DNA of 15,666 nucleotides from CALRGL01 sp964374035 (GCA_964374035.1 CAYJWY010000025.1:1-15666), one strand, 5' to 3'. Positions 6,346 through 13,283 are shown, counted from the first letter of the stretch. The notes: generated by a model not told the origin, from the sequence alone. Translations and numbers: made by a program.

Positions 6346-6615
6346 ATGTCGAACGATAGCGCTTATTATCGGCTCGCTTTCAAGATCATGAGTGATCTCA
6401 CGGGCGCGATTGCGGTGCCTGCGGTTCTTGCGGCGCTTGGGGGGAAGTGGCTAGATGCGCGGTATGGCACGGGGCATCGTTATCTCATCGTTTTGCTCGT
6501 TGTCGCGTTTGGGTTAAGTGCCTACATGATCGTCAAAAAGTCCGCGAGGTATCGAGCCCAGTACGAATCGGTTGCGAACGTTGAAACCAAAGATCATCCA
6601 AACAATTCTGTATGA
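6346..6615 (+). CDS. atpI: AtpI/AtpZ-like ATP synthase accessory protein
   Basis: This 89-residue protein has two membrane helices, at about residues 15-31 and 45-64, separated by a short loop containing KWLDARYGTGHRY. That layout and its position directly before atpB fit the AtpI/AtpZ family. These proteins help assemble the c ring, and some form a small cation channel with a partner. The frame is open further upstream to 6208, but that part overlaps the RhuM fragment and precedes the promoter, so the ATG at 6346 is chosen. Its TGA overlaps the atpB ATG by 4 nt (ATGA), suggesting translational coupling. The family call rests on topology and position more than on residue motifs. Confidence 0.8.
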   Translation: MSNDSAYYRLAFKIMSDLTGAIAVPAVLAALGGKWLDARYGTGHRYLIVLLVVAFGLSAYMIVKKSARYRAQYESVANVETKDHPNNSV

Positions 6616-7451
6616 GTCTTGTCATCCCACCTGTTGCCGCAGAACCCGTGTTTCACATTGGATCCTTTGTCGTCACGAATACGCTCGTGAATGGATGGAT
6701 CGCGGTTTTGTTTTTTGTTGTTGTTGGTTTTTTGATTCGCACACGCACCGCTTTGATTCCAAAAGGATTTCAGAATGTTGTTGAAGGGGTTGTTGAGTTC
6801 CTTCTCAGTGAAGTAGAAAAGGTCACAGGGGATAAGAAGAAAGCTCGGACGTTTCTCCCGATTGTGGGAACGATTTTTCTTTTCGTCCTCTTTTCTAATT
6901 GGTTTGGTCTTATACCGGGGACCGGGTCGATTGGAGTCTGGGGTGAAATGCACGGCAAGGTTGAGTTGATTCCACTCCTGCGTCCTTCGACGAGCGACAT
7001 CAATCTCACGCTCGCGATCGCGTTCTTCTCGGTGATTGTGTCGCATATTTTTGCCGTGGCAACCGTGGGACCGCTGAGTCACATCAGCAAGTTCGTGAAT
7101 GTCCGCGGCATCTGGCGGGCAATTCCCAAAGGACCCATGGCGATCACGGTGGCGTTCATTGAGCTGGGTGTCGGCTTTATCGAGATTATCAGCGAAGTCG
7201 CGAAGGTTGCGTCGCTCTCTCTGCGTTTATTTGGAAACATCTTCGCAGGTGAAGTGTTGATCACGGTGATGCTGGGTCTGCTCGCCTACGTTGTTCCTAT
7301 TCCATTCATCTTTCTCGAGATTCTGGTCGGCGCAGTTCAAGCGACGGTCTTCGCCATGCTCACGCTTGCGTACCTCGTTGTGGCGACGGACGAACATGAA
7401 CATGGAACGGATGAAGAACACGCAGTCAAAGCGACCGCCGCGAGTCATTAA
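6612..7451 (+). CDS. atpB: ATP synthase Fo subunit a
   Basis: Subunit a forms the two proton half-channels against the c ring. The 279-residue protein has the family blocks in order: FLPIVGTIFLFVLFSNWFG (80-99), RPSTSDINLTLALA-like text from 124 on, and SLSLRLFGNIFAGE (201-214). The essential channel arginine is R205. Five or six membrane helices are expected. The C-terminus is His/Glu-rich (DEHEHGTDEEH), an unusual acidic/histidine tail that probably faces the cytoplasm or membrane surface. The start overlaps the end of atpI by 4 nt. A hairpin repeat separates it from atpE. Confidence 0.97.
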   Translation: MSLVIPPVAAEPVFHIGSFVVTNTLVNGWIAVLFFVVVGFLIRTRTALIPKGFQNVVEGVVEFLLSEVEKVTGDKKKARTFLPIVGTIFLFVLFSNWFGLIPGTGSIGVWGEMHGKVELIPLLRPSTSDINLTLAIAFFSVIVSHIFAVATVGPLSHISKFVNVRGIWRAIPKGPMAITVAFIELGVGFIEIISEVAKVASLSLRLFGNIFAGEVLITVMLGLLAYVVPIPFIFLEILVGAVQATVFAMLTLAYLVVATDEHEHGTDEEHAVKATAASH

Positions 7452-7463
7452 TTCATTCACGGC

Positions 7464-7522
7464 TACTGCCTGAGCCTGTCGAAGGCGCATTCCGAATTCC
7501 CCTTCGACAAGCTCAGGGAGTA
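7464..7522 (+). repeat. CCTGAGC-TGTCGAAGG hairpin repeat between atpB and atpE
   Basis: The 22-nt arms at 7464-7485 and 7501-7522 pair at 20 positions around a 15-nt loop. The motif CCTTCGACAAGCTCAGG in the right arm resembles a short dispersed inverted repeat common in environmental genomes. It starts 12 nt after the atpB stop and ends 15 nt before the annotated atpE start. No U tract follows, so full termination is unlikely; mRNA processing or stabilisation is possible. Confidence 0.88.
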
Positions 7523-7537
7523 TTCAATTAAATCTTA

Positions 7538-7777
7538 ATGAAAAAAACTATGGAAGCTTTGTCACCAGAAGTTGCTGTGTCCCTCGCGAAGGCTTTTGTC
7601 ATGGGCGTGGGAGGACTTGGTCCGGCGATTGGTATTGGTCTTATTGGGATGAAGGCGATGGAAGCGATTGGTCGCAATCCGGAAGCCTCGGGCAAACTAT
7701 TCGTTCCAATGTTGCTTGGAATGGCCTTCGCAGAGGCGATCGCTATTTACTCGCTCGTGATTGCCTTTACGCTTTAA
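7538..7777 (+). CDS. atpE: ATP synthase Fo subunit c
   Basis: This 79-residue protein forms the rotor ring. It has two helices, at about 12-40 and 55-78, joined by the polar loop GRNPEA that contacts gamma/epsilon. The ion-carrying carboxylate is E66 in AFAEAIAIYSLVIAF. The sodium-type ligands are missing: the helix 1 position that is Gln in Na+ enzymes is I33 here, and the residues after E66 are Ala-Ile in place of Ser-Thr. The ring is therefore predicted to carry protons. An internal ATG at 7550 sits in the AAACTATGG context shared with groES and groEL and may be the true start, giving 75 residues. Hairpin repeats flank the gene on both sides. Confidence 0.96.
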   Translation: MKKTMEALSPEVAVSLAKAFVMGVGGLGPAIGIGLIGMKAMEAIGRNPEASGKLFVPMLLGMAFAEAIAIYSLVIAFTL

Positions 7778-7798
7778 TCGACGACGTGTTATTACCAA

Positions 7799-7876
7799 CC
7801 CCGATAAGGGCGGGCATCCACCGTTGCCATGGGCTATGGCGGACTGGAAGCAAGACCCGCCCCTACGATACCGGGG
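7799..7876 (+). repeat. GGGCGGG-type hairpin repeat between atpE and atpF
   Basis: CCCCG (7799-7803) pairs with CGGGG (7872-7876), GGGCGGG (7808-7814) with CCCGCCC (7856-7862), and an inner GCCAT (7826-7830) with ATGGC (7836-7840). Together they form an interrupted long hairpin. The right side reads ACCCGCCCCTACGATACCGGGG. The element starts 21 nt after the atpE stop and ends 22 nt before the atpF start. It is unrelated in sequence to the other hairpins here. Confidence 0.8.
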
Positions 7877-7898
7877 CTGTCATGAAATGTTGTCATCT

Positions 7899-8450
7899 AT
7901 GTCATCATCAAACACAACAGAACTGGTTACTCAAGTTGCCAACACGGTTGAAGCAAGCGGGGGACTTGGCGCCCTTGGCATTAATCTGAAGATTTTTTTT
8001 GCTCAGTTATTTAATTTTACCGTTGTTTTGTTGGTGATGTGGAAGTGGGTTTACACGCCACTGGTCAAACTTCTTGATGAACGATCCGGTCGCATTGAAA
8101 AGAGCATGAAGCAAGCGGATGAGATCGAGAAGCGTGTTCAGGTCGTTGAGCAGGAACACAAGCAGATGATGTCTCAGGCGAAGACGGAAGCGGCCGCAAT
8201 GCTTGAACAAGCTCGTACGGATGCGGACGCGCGAAAAAAGGAATTACTCGAAGCGGCGAAAGCTGAGGTGCAGAAGATTGTGACACAAGGAAAAGCACAG
8301 CTTCGTACCGAAAAGGCGAACATGCTTCGCGATGCCAAGGCGGAGATCGTGGACATTGCCATTGCGGCCGCGACGAAGGTGTTGAAGGAGTCTGTCTCGG
8401 AAAAGACATCGCAGAAACTTGCGCAGGATGTTGTCGAGAAAATGCTATGA
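7899..8450 (+). CDS. atpF: ATP synthase Fo subunit b
   Basis: Subunit b is the peripheral stalk that holds F1 against Fo. The 183-residue product has one N-terminal membrane helix (about 28-46, FFAQLFNFTVVLLVMWKWVY). A long Glu/Lys/Ala-rich coiled coil follows to the C-terminus, as expected. The family-typical P-L-x-K-L-L-D-E-R sequence directly follows the membrane helix. The frame extends upstream to 7761 through the GGGCGGG repeat, but those 46 residues (Pro/Arg/Trp-rich) are repeat-derived and not family-like, so the ATG at 7899 (CTATG context) is chosen; 7887 is an alternative. The final ATGA overlaps the start of atpH by 4 nt. Only one b-type gene is seen. Confidence 0.95.
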   Translation: MSSSNTTELVTQVANTVEASGGLGALGINLKIFFAQLFNFTVVLLVMWKWVYTPLVKLLDERSGRIEKSMKQADEIEKRVQVVEQEHKQMMSQAKTEAAAMLEQARTDADARKKELLEAAKAEVQKIVTQGKAQLRTEKANMLRDAKAEIVDIAIAAATKVLKESVSEKTSQKLAQDVVEKML

Positions 8451-8830
8451 CATATACCACGAAACAACTTGCGAGCGTGGTGATCGACATGGTTGAAGAC
8501 GGCAAGAGCGATGTCGGCGAGGTCGCGGATGGACTTGTGCGACTGCTCGCGGAACAAAACGACTTGAAACGCATGCACGATATCGATCGTGCGATCGAAC
8601 AAGTTTGGAAGGAACGATTCGGTGTCGCAACCCTCACGATCGAAACCGCACATCCGATCAGTGTCACGTTGAAGAAACAGCTCGAAAAAATTTCGAAAGG
8701 CGCGGAGCTCAGAGAAGTCGTGAACGCTGACTTGATCGGCGGCGCGCGACTCACCATCGACGATCGCGTGATTGACGGAACGGTTTCAGGAACACTCGAA
8801 CAACTTAGAACAACCTTGTATGGCAACTAA
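8447..8830 (+). CDS. atpH: ATP synthase F1 subunit delta, short form
   Basis: Delta (OSCP) joins the b stalk to the top of F1. The C-terminal part is recognisable from about residue 60. It contains ATLTIETAHPISVTLKKQLEKI followed by LREVVNADLIGGARLTIDDRVIDGTVSGTLEQLR, the family's conserved end including the IGG-x-x-x-x-x-x-D block. At 127 residues it is about 50 shorter than the 177-residue E. coli protein. The shortening falls in the N-terminal alpha-helical domain, which normally binds the alpha subunits. The gene overlaps atpF by 4 nt and atpA by 11 nt, so a missing upstream exon-like part is excluded by the gene arrangement. Identification is secure from the C-terminus and position. Confidence 0.93.
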   Translation: MTYTTKQLASVVIDMVEDGKSDVGEVADGLVRLLAEQNDLKRMHDIDRAIEQVWKERFGVATLTIETAHPISVTLKKQLEKISKGAELREVVNADLIGGARLTIDDRVIDGTVSGTLEQLRTTLYGN

Positions 8831-10328
8831 AGTAGACATCATCGACGCGTTGAAACACTCTCTTGAGAAGTTTCACGCGCAGGCAAAAGAAGAACAAGTG
8901 GGAACCGTAGTCGCTGTGGGCGACGGAACGGCTCGCATGGATGGACTCACGCAAGTACGCGCGTCCGAAATGCTTGAGTTCCCAGGCGGCATCTTCGGCG
9001 TCGCGCTTAACCTCGAAGAAGACGGTGTGGGCGCGATCATTCTCGGCGACGCGTCGAACATCAAAGAAGGGGACACGGTAAAAACCACCGGACGCATTTT
9101 GTCGATTCCGATTTCCGACGCCGTGCTTGGTCGCGTCCTCGATCCACTTGGAAACCCCATCGACGGCAAAGGAAAGATCGCGGGCGGAAAATTTATCCCG
9201 ATCGAAAAAGTCGCACCGGGTGTCATGACGCGTAAGTCCGTCGGCGTTCCACTGCAGACCGGTATCAAAGCCATCGACGCGATGATTCCGATCGGTCGTG
9301 GGCAACGTGAACTTATTATTGGCGATCGACAAACAGGAAAGACGGCCATCGCGATCGACACGATCATCAACCAGAAAGGCCTCGGCGTGAAGTGTATTTA
9401 CGTTGCGGTTGGACAAAAGGAATCCAAGATTGCCAAAATCGTCGCCAAGCTCGAAGAATCCGGCGCGATGGAATACACCACCGTGGTTGTTGCGGGCGCT
9501 TCTGACCCAGCGGCACTTTCGTATATCGCTCCATTCTCCGGCTGTACCATTGGTGAATACTTCATGGAAAAAGGCGAAGACGCACTGGTCATCTACGACG
9601 ACTTGTCGAAGCAGGCTTGGGCGTATCGAGAAATTTCGCTCTTACTCCGCCGACCACCGGGACGTGAAGCGTATCCGGGTGACGTGTTCTATCTCCACTC
9701 TCGTCTGCTCGAGCGCGCCGCGCGACTCAACGAAGCGAACGGCGGAGGTTCGCTCACTGCCCTGCCGATAATCGAAACACAAGCCGGCGACGTCTCAGCT
9801 TACATTCCAACTAACGTCATCTCCATCACGGACGGACAGATTTATCTTGAAACGGATTTGTTCTACCGCGGTATTCGCCCAGCGCTCAACGTCGGACTTT
9901 CCGTCTCGCGCGTGGGTTCGTCTGCACAAACAAAAGCGATGAAAAAGGTCGCAGGAAAATTGCGACTCGACCTCGCGCAATTCCGCGAGCTTGAAGCGTT
10001 CTCGCAATTCGCCACCGATCTCGATCCGCAAACCCGTTCACAAATTGAACGCGGACGCCGCACCACAGAACTTTTGAAGCAGGCGCAGTATCATCCGTTG
10101 CCGATCGAAATGCAGGTCGCGATTATCTACTCCGTCATCAACGGCTTCCTCGACGCGATCCCTGTCGACCAAGTCGTCGCTTGGGAAAAGCGATTCGCGA
10201 TCTACATGAACGCCTCCGGACTCGAAACGTTGAACAAGTTACGTGATGAGAAAGCGTTCAGCGATGAGTTGGAAGCGATGCTGAAGAAAGATATTGGAAA
10301 TTTCAATGAGACGTTTACATCCAATTGA
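8820..10328 (+). CDS. atpA: ATP synthase F1 subunit alpha
   Basis: This is the regulatory nucleotide-binding subunit of the F1 hexamer, of normal length at 502 residues. The beta-barrel domain is at about 25-95 and the nucleotide domain at 96-375, with Walker A GDRQTGKT at 168-175. A C-terminal helical domain follows. Family blocks such as AYREISLLLRRPPGREAYPGDVFY (split by normal spacing) and RPALNVGLSVSRVGS, which includes the arginine-finger SVSRVGS motif, are intact. The open frame begins at 8772, but the ATG at 8820 gives the expected MATKVDIID N-terminus and overlaps atpH by 11 nt. A perfect 27-bp inverted repeat follows the stop. Confidence 0.97.
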   Translation: MATKVDIIDALKHSLEKFHAQAKEEQVGTVVAVGDGTARMDGLTQVRASEMLEFPGGIFGVALNLEEDGVGAIILGDASNIKEGDTVKTTGRILSIPISDAVLGRVLDPLGNPIDGKGKIAGGKFIPIEKVAPGVMTRKSVGVPLQTGIKAIDAMIPIGRGQRELIIGDRQTGKTAIAIDTIINQKGLGVKCIYVAVGQKESKIAKIVAKLEESGAMEYTTVVVAGASDPAALSYIAPFSGCTIGEYFMEKGEDALVIYDDLSKQAWAYREISLLLRRPPGREAYPGDVFYLHSRLLERAARLNEANGGGSLTALPIIETQAGDVSAYIPTNVISITDGQIYLETDLFYRGIRPALNVGLSVSRVGSSAQTKAMKKVAGKLRLDLAQFRELEAFSQFATDLDPQTRSQIERGRRTTELLKQAQYHPLPIEMQVAIIYSVINGFLDAIPVDQVVAWEKRFAIYMNASGLETLNKLRDEKAFSDELEAMLKKDIGNFNETFTSN

Positions 10329-10342
10329 TTCGATTGTTCGTA

Positions 10343-10416
10343 TTGTAGCCGCAGGCTTTAGCCTGCGCGAATATATAGGAATGGACATACGCGCAGGCTA
10401 AAGCCTGCGGCTACAA
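10343..10416 (+). repeat. Perfect 27-bp inverted repeat between atpA and atpG
   Basis: Bases 10343-10369 are the exact reverse complement of 10390-10416, with a 20-nt A/T-rich loop. Outer bases CGATT (10331-10335) and AATCG (10418-10422) can extend the stem. Each arm is itself near-palindromic (GCAGGCTTTAGCCTGC), so two small hairpins could form instead of one long stem. The start of atpG lies 18 nt downstream. It is a non-coding element of the dispersed-repeat type (GTAGCCGCAGGCTTTAGCC). Confidence 0.93.
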
Positions 10417-10434
10417 GAATCGTCTACGATAATT

Positions 10435-11310
10435 ATGGCCGTGCAAAAACGCACAATCAAACGTCGCATCAAATCCGTCACAAACACACGCAAGATTACC
10501 AAGGCGATGGAACTCGTCGCCGCCAGTAAGATGCGCAAATCCGTGAACGCGGTTTTGTTATCGCGTCCATACTCCAAGCTTGCTTGGGAGACGGTGATGT
10601 CCATTGGAGAGCGCATCGATACCACCTTGCACCCTTTGTTGCGCGAGCGATCAGACATTTCTCGTGTCTTGGTCTTGTTGGTCTCCTCGGATCGAGGACT
10701 TGCCGGTGGGTACAATGCCAACGTTGTTAAGACGGCGATGCAAGAGATTCGACGTTTGGGTTCTACCGTGGAGATTCAAACGATCTGTATCGGAAAGCGA
10801 GGTGCCGATGCGATGCGTCGCAACAAGCTGGATATTCTCGCGAGTTTCACGGAGGTGACAAACAATACCAAGTTTCAAGAGGTGTTGCCGATCGGCCGCA
10901 TGGTTATTCAGGAGTTTACCAGCGGAAACGTCGATCAAGTGTTACTGGTCTACACAGACTTTATCAGCGCGCTCTCGCAAAAACCCGTGATCGTGCATCT
11001 TTTGCCACTGAGTCGAGGATCGTTAAAAGAGCGTCCCGTGTCCTACAGCGCATATACGTTTGAACCCTCAGCGCGAGACGTTCTCGATCGCATTCTCCCG
11101 CGGCTCATTGAGACCATGGTGTATCAAGCTGTCCTTGAAGCCGCCGCATCCGAACACGCCTCGCGCATGATCGCAATGCGCAGTGCCTCGGACGCGGCGA
11201 GTGAAATGATCGACGATCTCACCTTCACCTTTAACCAAGCTCGCCAAGCAGGCATCACGCAAGAGATTGCGGAGATCAGTTCTGGAAAAGCGGCGCTGGA
11301 AGCAAAATAA
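10435..11310 (+). CDS. atpG: ATP synthase F1 subunit gamma
   Basis: Gamma is the central rotor shaft. The 291-residue protein has the conserved N-terminal helix (RTIKRRIKSVTNTRKITKAM, then ELVAASKMRK) and the matching C-terminal helix (SEHASRMIAMRSASDAASEM, then LTFNQARQ-like text, ending QEIAEISSGKAAL). Together these form the coiled-coil shaft. The central Rossmann-like domain includes LLVSSDRGLAGGYNANV. Length and motifs are normal. The start at 10435 is the family start; the ATAATT just upstream looks like a -10 but is too close to act as a promoter for this ATG. Hairpin repeats lie on both sides. Confidence 0.97.
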   Translation: MAVQKRTIKRRIKSVTNTRKITKAMELVAASKMRKSVNAVLLSRPYSKLAWETVMSIGERIDTTLHPLLRERSDISRVLVLLVSSDRGLAGGYNANVVKTAMQEIRRLGSTVEIQTICIGKRGADAMRRNKLDILASFTEVTNNTKFQEVLPIGRMVIQEFTSGNVDQVLLVYTDFISALSQKPVIVHLLPLSRGSLKERPVSYSAYTFEPSARDVLDRILPRLIETMVYQAVLEAAASEHASRMIAMRSASDAASEMIDDLTFTFNQARQAGITQEIAEISSGKAALEAK

Positions 11311-11317
11311 GTATTCA

Positions 11318-11374
11318 AGTGACTAGTGACTGAGTGACTGAAATTAGTCACCAGTCACCAGTCACTCAGTCACT
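11318..11374 (+). repeat. AGTGACT-type hairpin repeat upstream of atpD
   Basis: The left side (11318-11339) is built of AGTGACT heptamer units and the right side (11346-11374) of the complementary AGTCACT/AGTCACC units. They can pair in more than one register around a loop of about 6 nt. It ends 6 nt before the atpD ATG, so the hairpin would abut the ribosome landing site. It is closely related to the element upstream of nusA (1338-1391). Confidence 0.87.
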
Positions 11375-11380
11375 CTGCAT

Positions 11381-12760
11381 ATGAAATCAGGAATCATCGC
11401 ACAAGTCATCGGACCCGTTGTCGACGTTCGCTTTGAACGCGGCGAATTGCCAGCCATTCAATCGGCACTCACTGTCAAGAATGGCGACGCTGAGCTCGTC
11501 CTCGAGGTCGCACAACACATCGGTCATCAACTCGTTCGCGCCATCGCCATGTCTTCAACAGACGGGTTGCAACGTGGCGCTGAGGTGAGCAACAGCGGCA
11601 AACCGATCTCGGTCCCTGTCGGTCCAGAAACTCTTGGCCGCATGTTTAACGTTGTTGGTGAACCCATCGACAATCTTGGTGTTGCCAAAACAAAACGCCG
11701 AGATCCCATCCACCGCGACGCTCCATCGTTTGCTGAACAGTCTACAAAGGACGAAGTCTTCGAAACCGGCATCAAGGTGATCGACCTCATCTGTCCGTTT
11801 TTGAAAGGTGGAAAGACCGGCCTCTTCGGTGGAGCGGGCGTGGGAAAGACCGTGTTGATTCAAGAGCTTATCCACAACATTGCCAAAGAGCACGGTGGCT
11901 ACTCAGTGTTTGCGGGCGTTGGTGAACGAACGCGAGAGGGAAATGATCTGTATCAAGAAATGAAAGAATCAGGCGTGCTCGACAAGACGGCGCTTGTGTT
12001 TGGACAAATGAACGAGCCACCCGGAGCGCGCGCGCGCGTGGGTCTCACCGGCCTCACACTGGCCGAGTATTTTCGCGACGATGAAGGTCGAGACGTTCTG
12101 CTGTTTATCGACAACATTTTTCGATTCACCCAGGCCGGCTCTGAGGTGTCGTCCTTGCTTGGACGCATTCCCTCGGCCGTGGGGTACCAACCCAATCTCG
12201 CCACAGAAATGGGAGGACTTCAGGAACGCATTACCTCCACAAAGAAAGGTTCGATCACCTCGATTCAGGCCGTGTACGTTCCGGCCGACGACTTAACCGA
12301 CCCAGCGCCGGCGACCACGTTTGGTCACTTGGACTCCACCGTGACCCTCGCCCGATCGCTCGCCGAGCTCGGTATTTATCCTGCCGTCGATCCGCTCGAT
12401 TCCTCGTCCACGATTCTTGACCCTAACATCGTTGGACAAGAGCACTACGATGTCGCCCGCGGCGTTCAGCTTGTCCTTCAACGCTACAAAGATTTGCAAG
12501 ACATCATCGCCATTCTGGGCATGGACGAACTTTCTGATGCGGATAAACTCACCGTATCTCGCGCGCGCAAAGTTCAAAAGTTTCTTTCGCAACCGTTTTT
12601 CGTTGCGGAGCAATTTACCGGCTCACCTGGGAAGTACGTGAAGCGCGAAGACACCGTGCGAAGCTTTAAGGGAATTTTGGAGGGTCAGTACGACCACATT
12701 GCCGAGCAAGCGTTTTACATGAAGGGGAGCATTGATGAAGTTTTAGAAGCTAGCAAATAG
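11381..12760 (+). CDS. atpD: ATP synthase F1 subunit beta
   Basis: This is the catalytic F1 subunit, 459 residues and full length. An N-terminal barrel is at about 1-75, followed by Walker A GGAGVGKT at 150-157. Catalytic GERTREGND has its glutamate at about E182. The Walker B region LLFIDNIFRFTQAGSEVS contains D244, and the C-terminal DELSD motif contacts gamma. No key residue is missing. The start at 11381 gives the normal MKSGIIAQVIGPVVDV N-terminus and sits directly after the AGTGACT hairpin. The downstream gap to atpC holds a different hairpin. Confidence 0.98.
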   Translation: MKSGIIAQVIGPVVDVRFERGELPAIQSALTVKNGDAELVLEVAQHIGHQLVRAIAMSSTDGLQRGAEVSNSGKPISVPVGPETLGRMFNVVGEPIDNLGVAKTKRRDPIHRDAPSFAEQSTKDEVFETGIKVIDLICPFLKGGKTGLFGGAGVGKTVLIQELIHNIAKEHGGYSVFAGVGERTREGNDLYQEMKESGVLDKTALVFGQMNEPPGARARVGLTGLTLAEYFRDDEGRDVLLFIDNIFRFTQAGSEVSSLLGRIPSAVGYQPNLATEMGGLQERITSTKKGSITSIQAVYVPADDLTDPAPATTFGHLDSTVTLARSLAELGIYPAVDPLDSSSTILDPNIVGQEHYDVARGVQLVLQRYKDLQDIIAILGMDELSDADKLTVSRARKVQKFLSQPFFVAEQFTGSPGKYVKREDTVRSFKGILEGQYDHIAEQAFYMKGSIDEVLEASK

Positions 12761-12767
12761 TCCTAAA

Positions 12768-12800
12768 CAATAGGTCCTTTAGGACCAATAAGACCTATTG
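12768..12800 (+). repeat. CAATAGGTC hairpin repeat between atpD and atpC
   Basis: CAATAGGTC (12768-12776) pairs exactly with GACCTATTG (12792-12800). A competing inner hairpin GGTCC-TTTA-GGACC lies at 12773-12786, so two folds are possible. The same AATAGGTC/GACCTATTG core appears after groEL (15593-15630). The element is 18 nt upstream of the atpC start. Confidence 0.85.
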
Positions 12801-12818
12801 CAATCCTGTTCCCGACCT

Positions 12819-13244
12819 ATGCTTTCACTGAATCTAAAAATTGTAACCCCCGAACGCATTGTCTACGAAGACACGGTTGATTCGATGACCGCGATGACGC
12901 AAATGGGCGAGGTGACTATTTTGCCAAATCATATTCCGCTCATTACGAATTTAATCGCGGGAGAACTGATGATTCGTGTAGGAGGCGAAGAACAGTATTT
13001 TGTTGCGTGGAAAGGATTTTTAGAAGTACGTCGCAACAACGAAGTCATTTTGTTAGCCGACACCGCGGATCGACTCGATGAGCTTGAACTGACACAAATC
13101 GAAGAGGCAAAAGAACGTGCGCGACGTTTGATGGAAGAAAAGCGCCACATTGATGATGTCGCCTTTGCGGACGCCGCCGCCATGCTTGAACGAGAACTCG
13201 CCAGAGAACGTGTGGCGATACGACGTAAGAAGTATCGTGCCTAA
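12819..13244 (+). CDS. atpC: ATP synthase F1 subunit epsilon
   Basis: Epsilon couples gamma to the c ring and can inhibit ATP hydrolysis. The 141-residue product has both usual parts. The N-terminal beta sandwich starts LNLKIVTPERIVYEDTVDSM and contains GEVTILPNHIPLIT. The C-terminal helical hairpin is at about 88-138, with many Glu and Arg. The frame is open from a TTG at 12798, but the ATG at 12819 (CCTATG) gives the family's normal N-terminus. It is the last gene of the operon, and an intrinsic terminator overlaps its stop codon. Confidence 0.96.
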   Translation: MLSLNLKIVTPERIVYEDTVDSMTAMTQMGEVTILPNHIPLITNLIAGELMIRVGGEEQYFVAWKGFLEVRRNNEVILLADTADRLDELELTQIEEAKERARRLMEEKRHIDDVAFADAAAMLERELARERVAIRRKKYRA

Positions 13245-13283
13245 TGATGCATTCCTAGTTTGAATGTTCCATCATTTTTTATT
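13243..13283 (+). terminator. Intrinsic terminator of the ATP synthase operon
   Basis: AATGATG-CATTC (13243-13254) pairs with GAATG (13262-13266) and CATCATT (13270-13276). There is a 7-nt loop and a 3-nt bulge, and the run TTTTTTATTT follows. The stem begins within the atpC stop codon. A second small hairpin, GCTGGTT/AACCAGC (13310-13316/13324-13330), lies beyond it with no U tract. Confidence 0.75.

Noticed and set aside
7761..7898. Upstream in-frame extension of atpF (46 extra codons)
   Set aside because: The extra residues come from the GGGCGGG hairpin repeat, overlap the end of atpE and do not resemble subunit b; ATG 7899 fits the family and start context.
8065..8826. Antisense open frame of 253 codons opposite atpF-atpH
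   Set aside because: The Ser/Pro/Arg-rich composition is typical of a shadow frame, and both strands cannot be coding given the clear atpF and atpH products.
10428..10433. GATAAT as a promoter -10 for atpG
   Set aside because: It ends one base before the ATG, so transcription would start inside the coding region.
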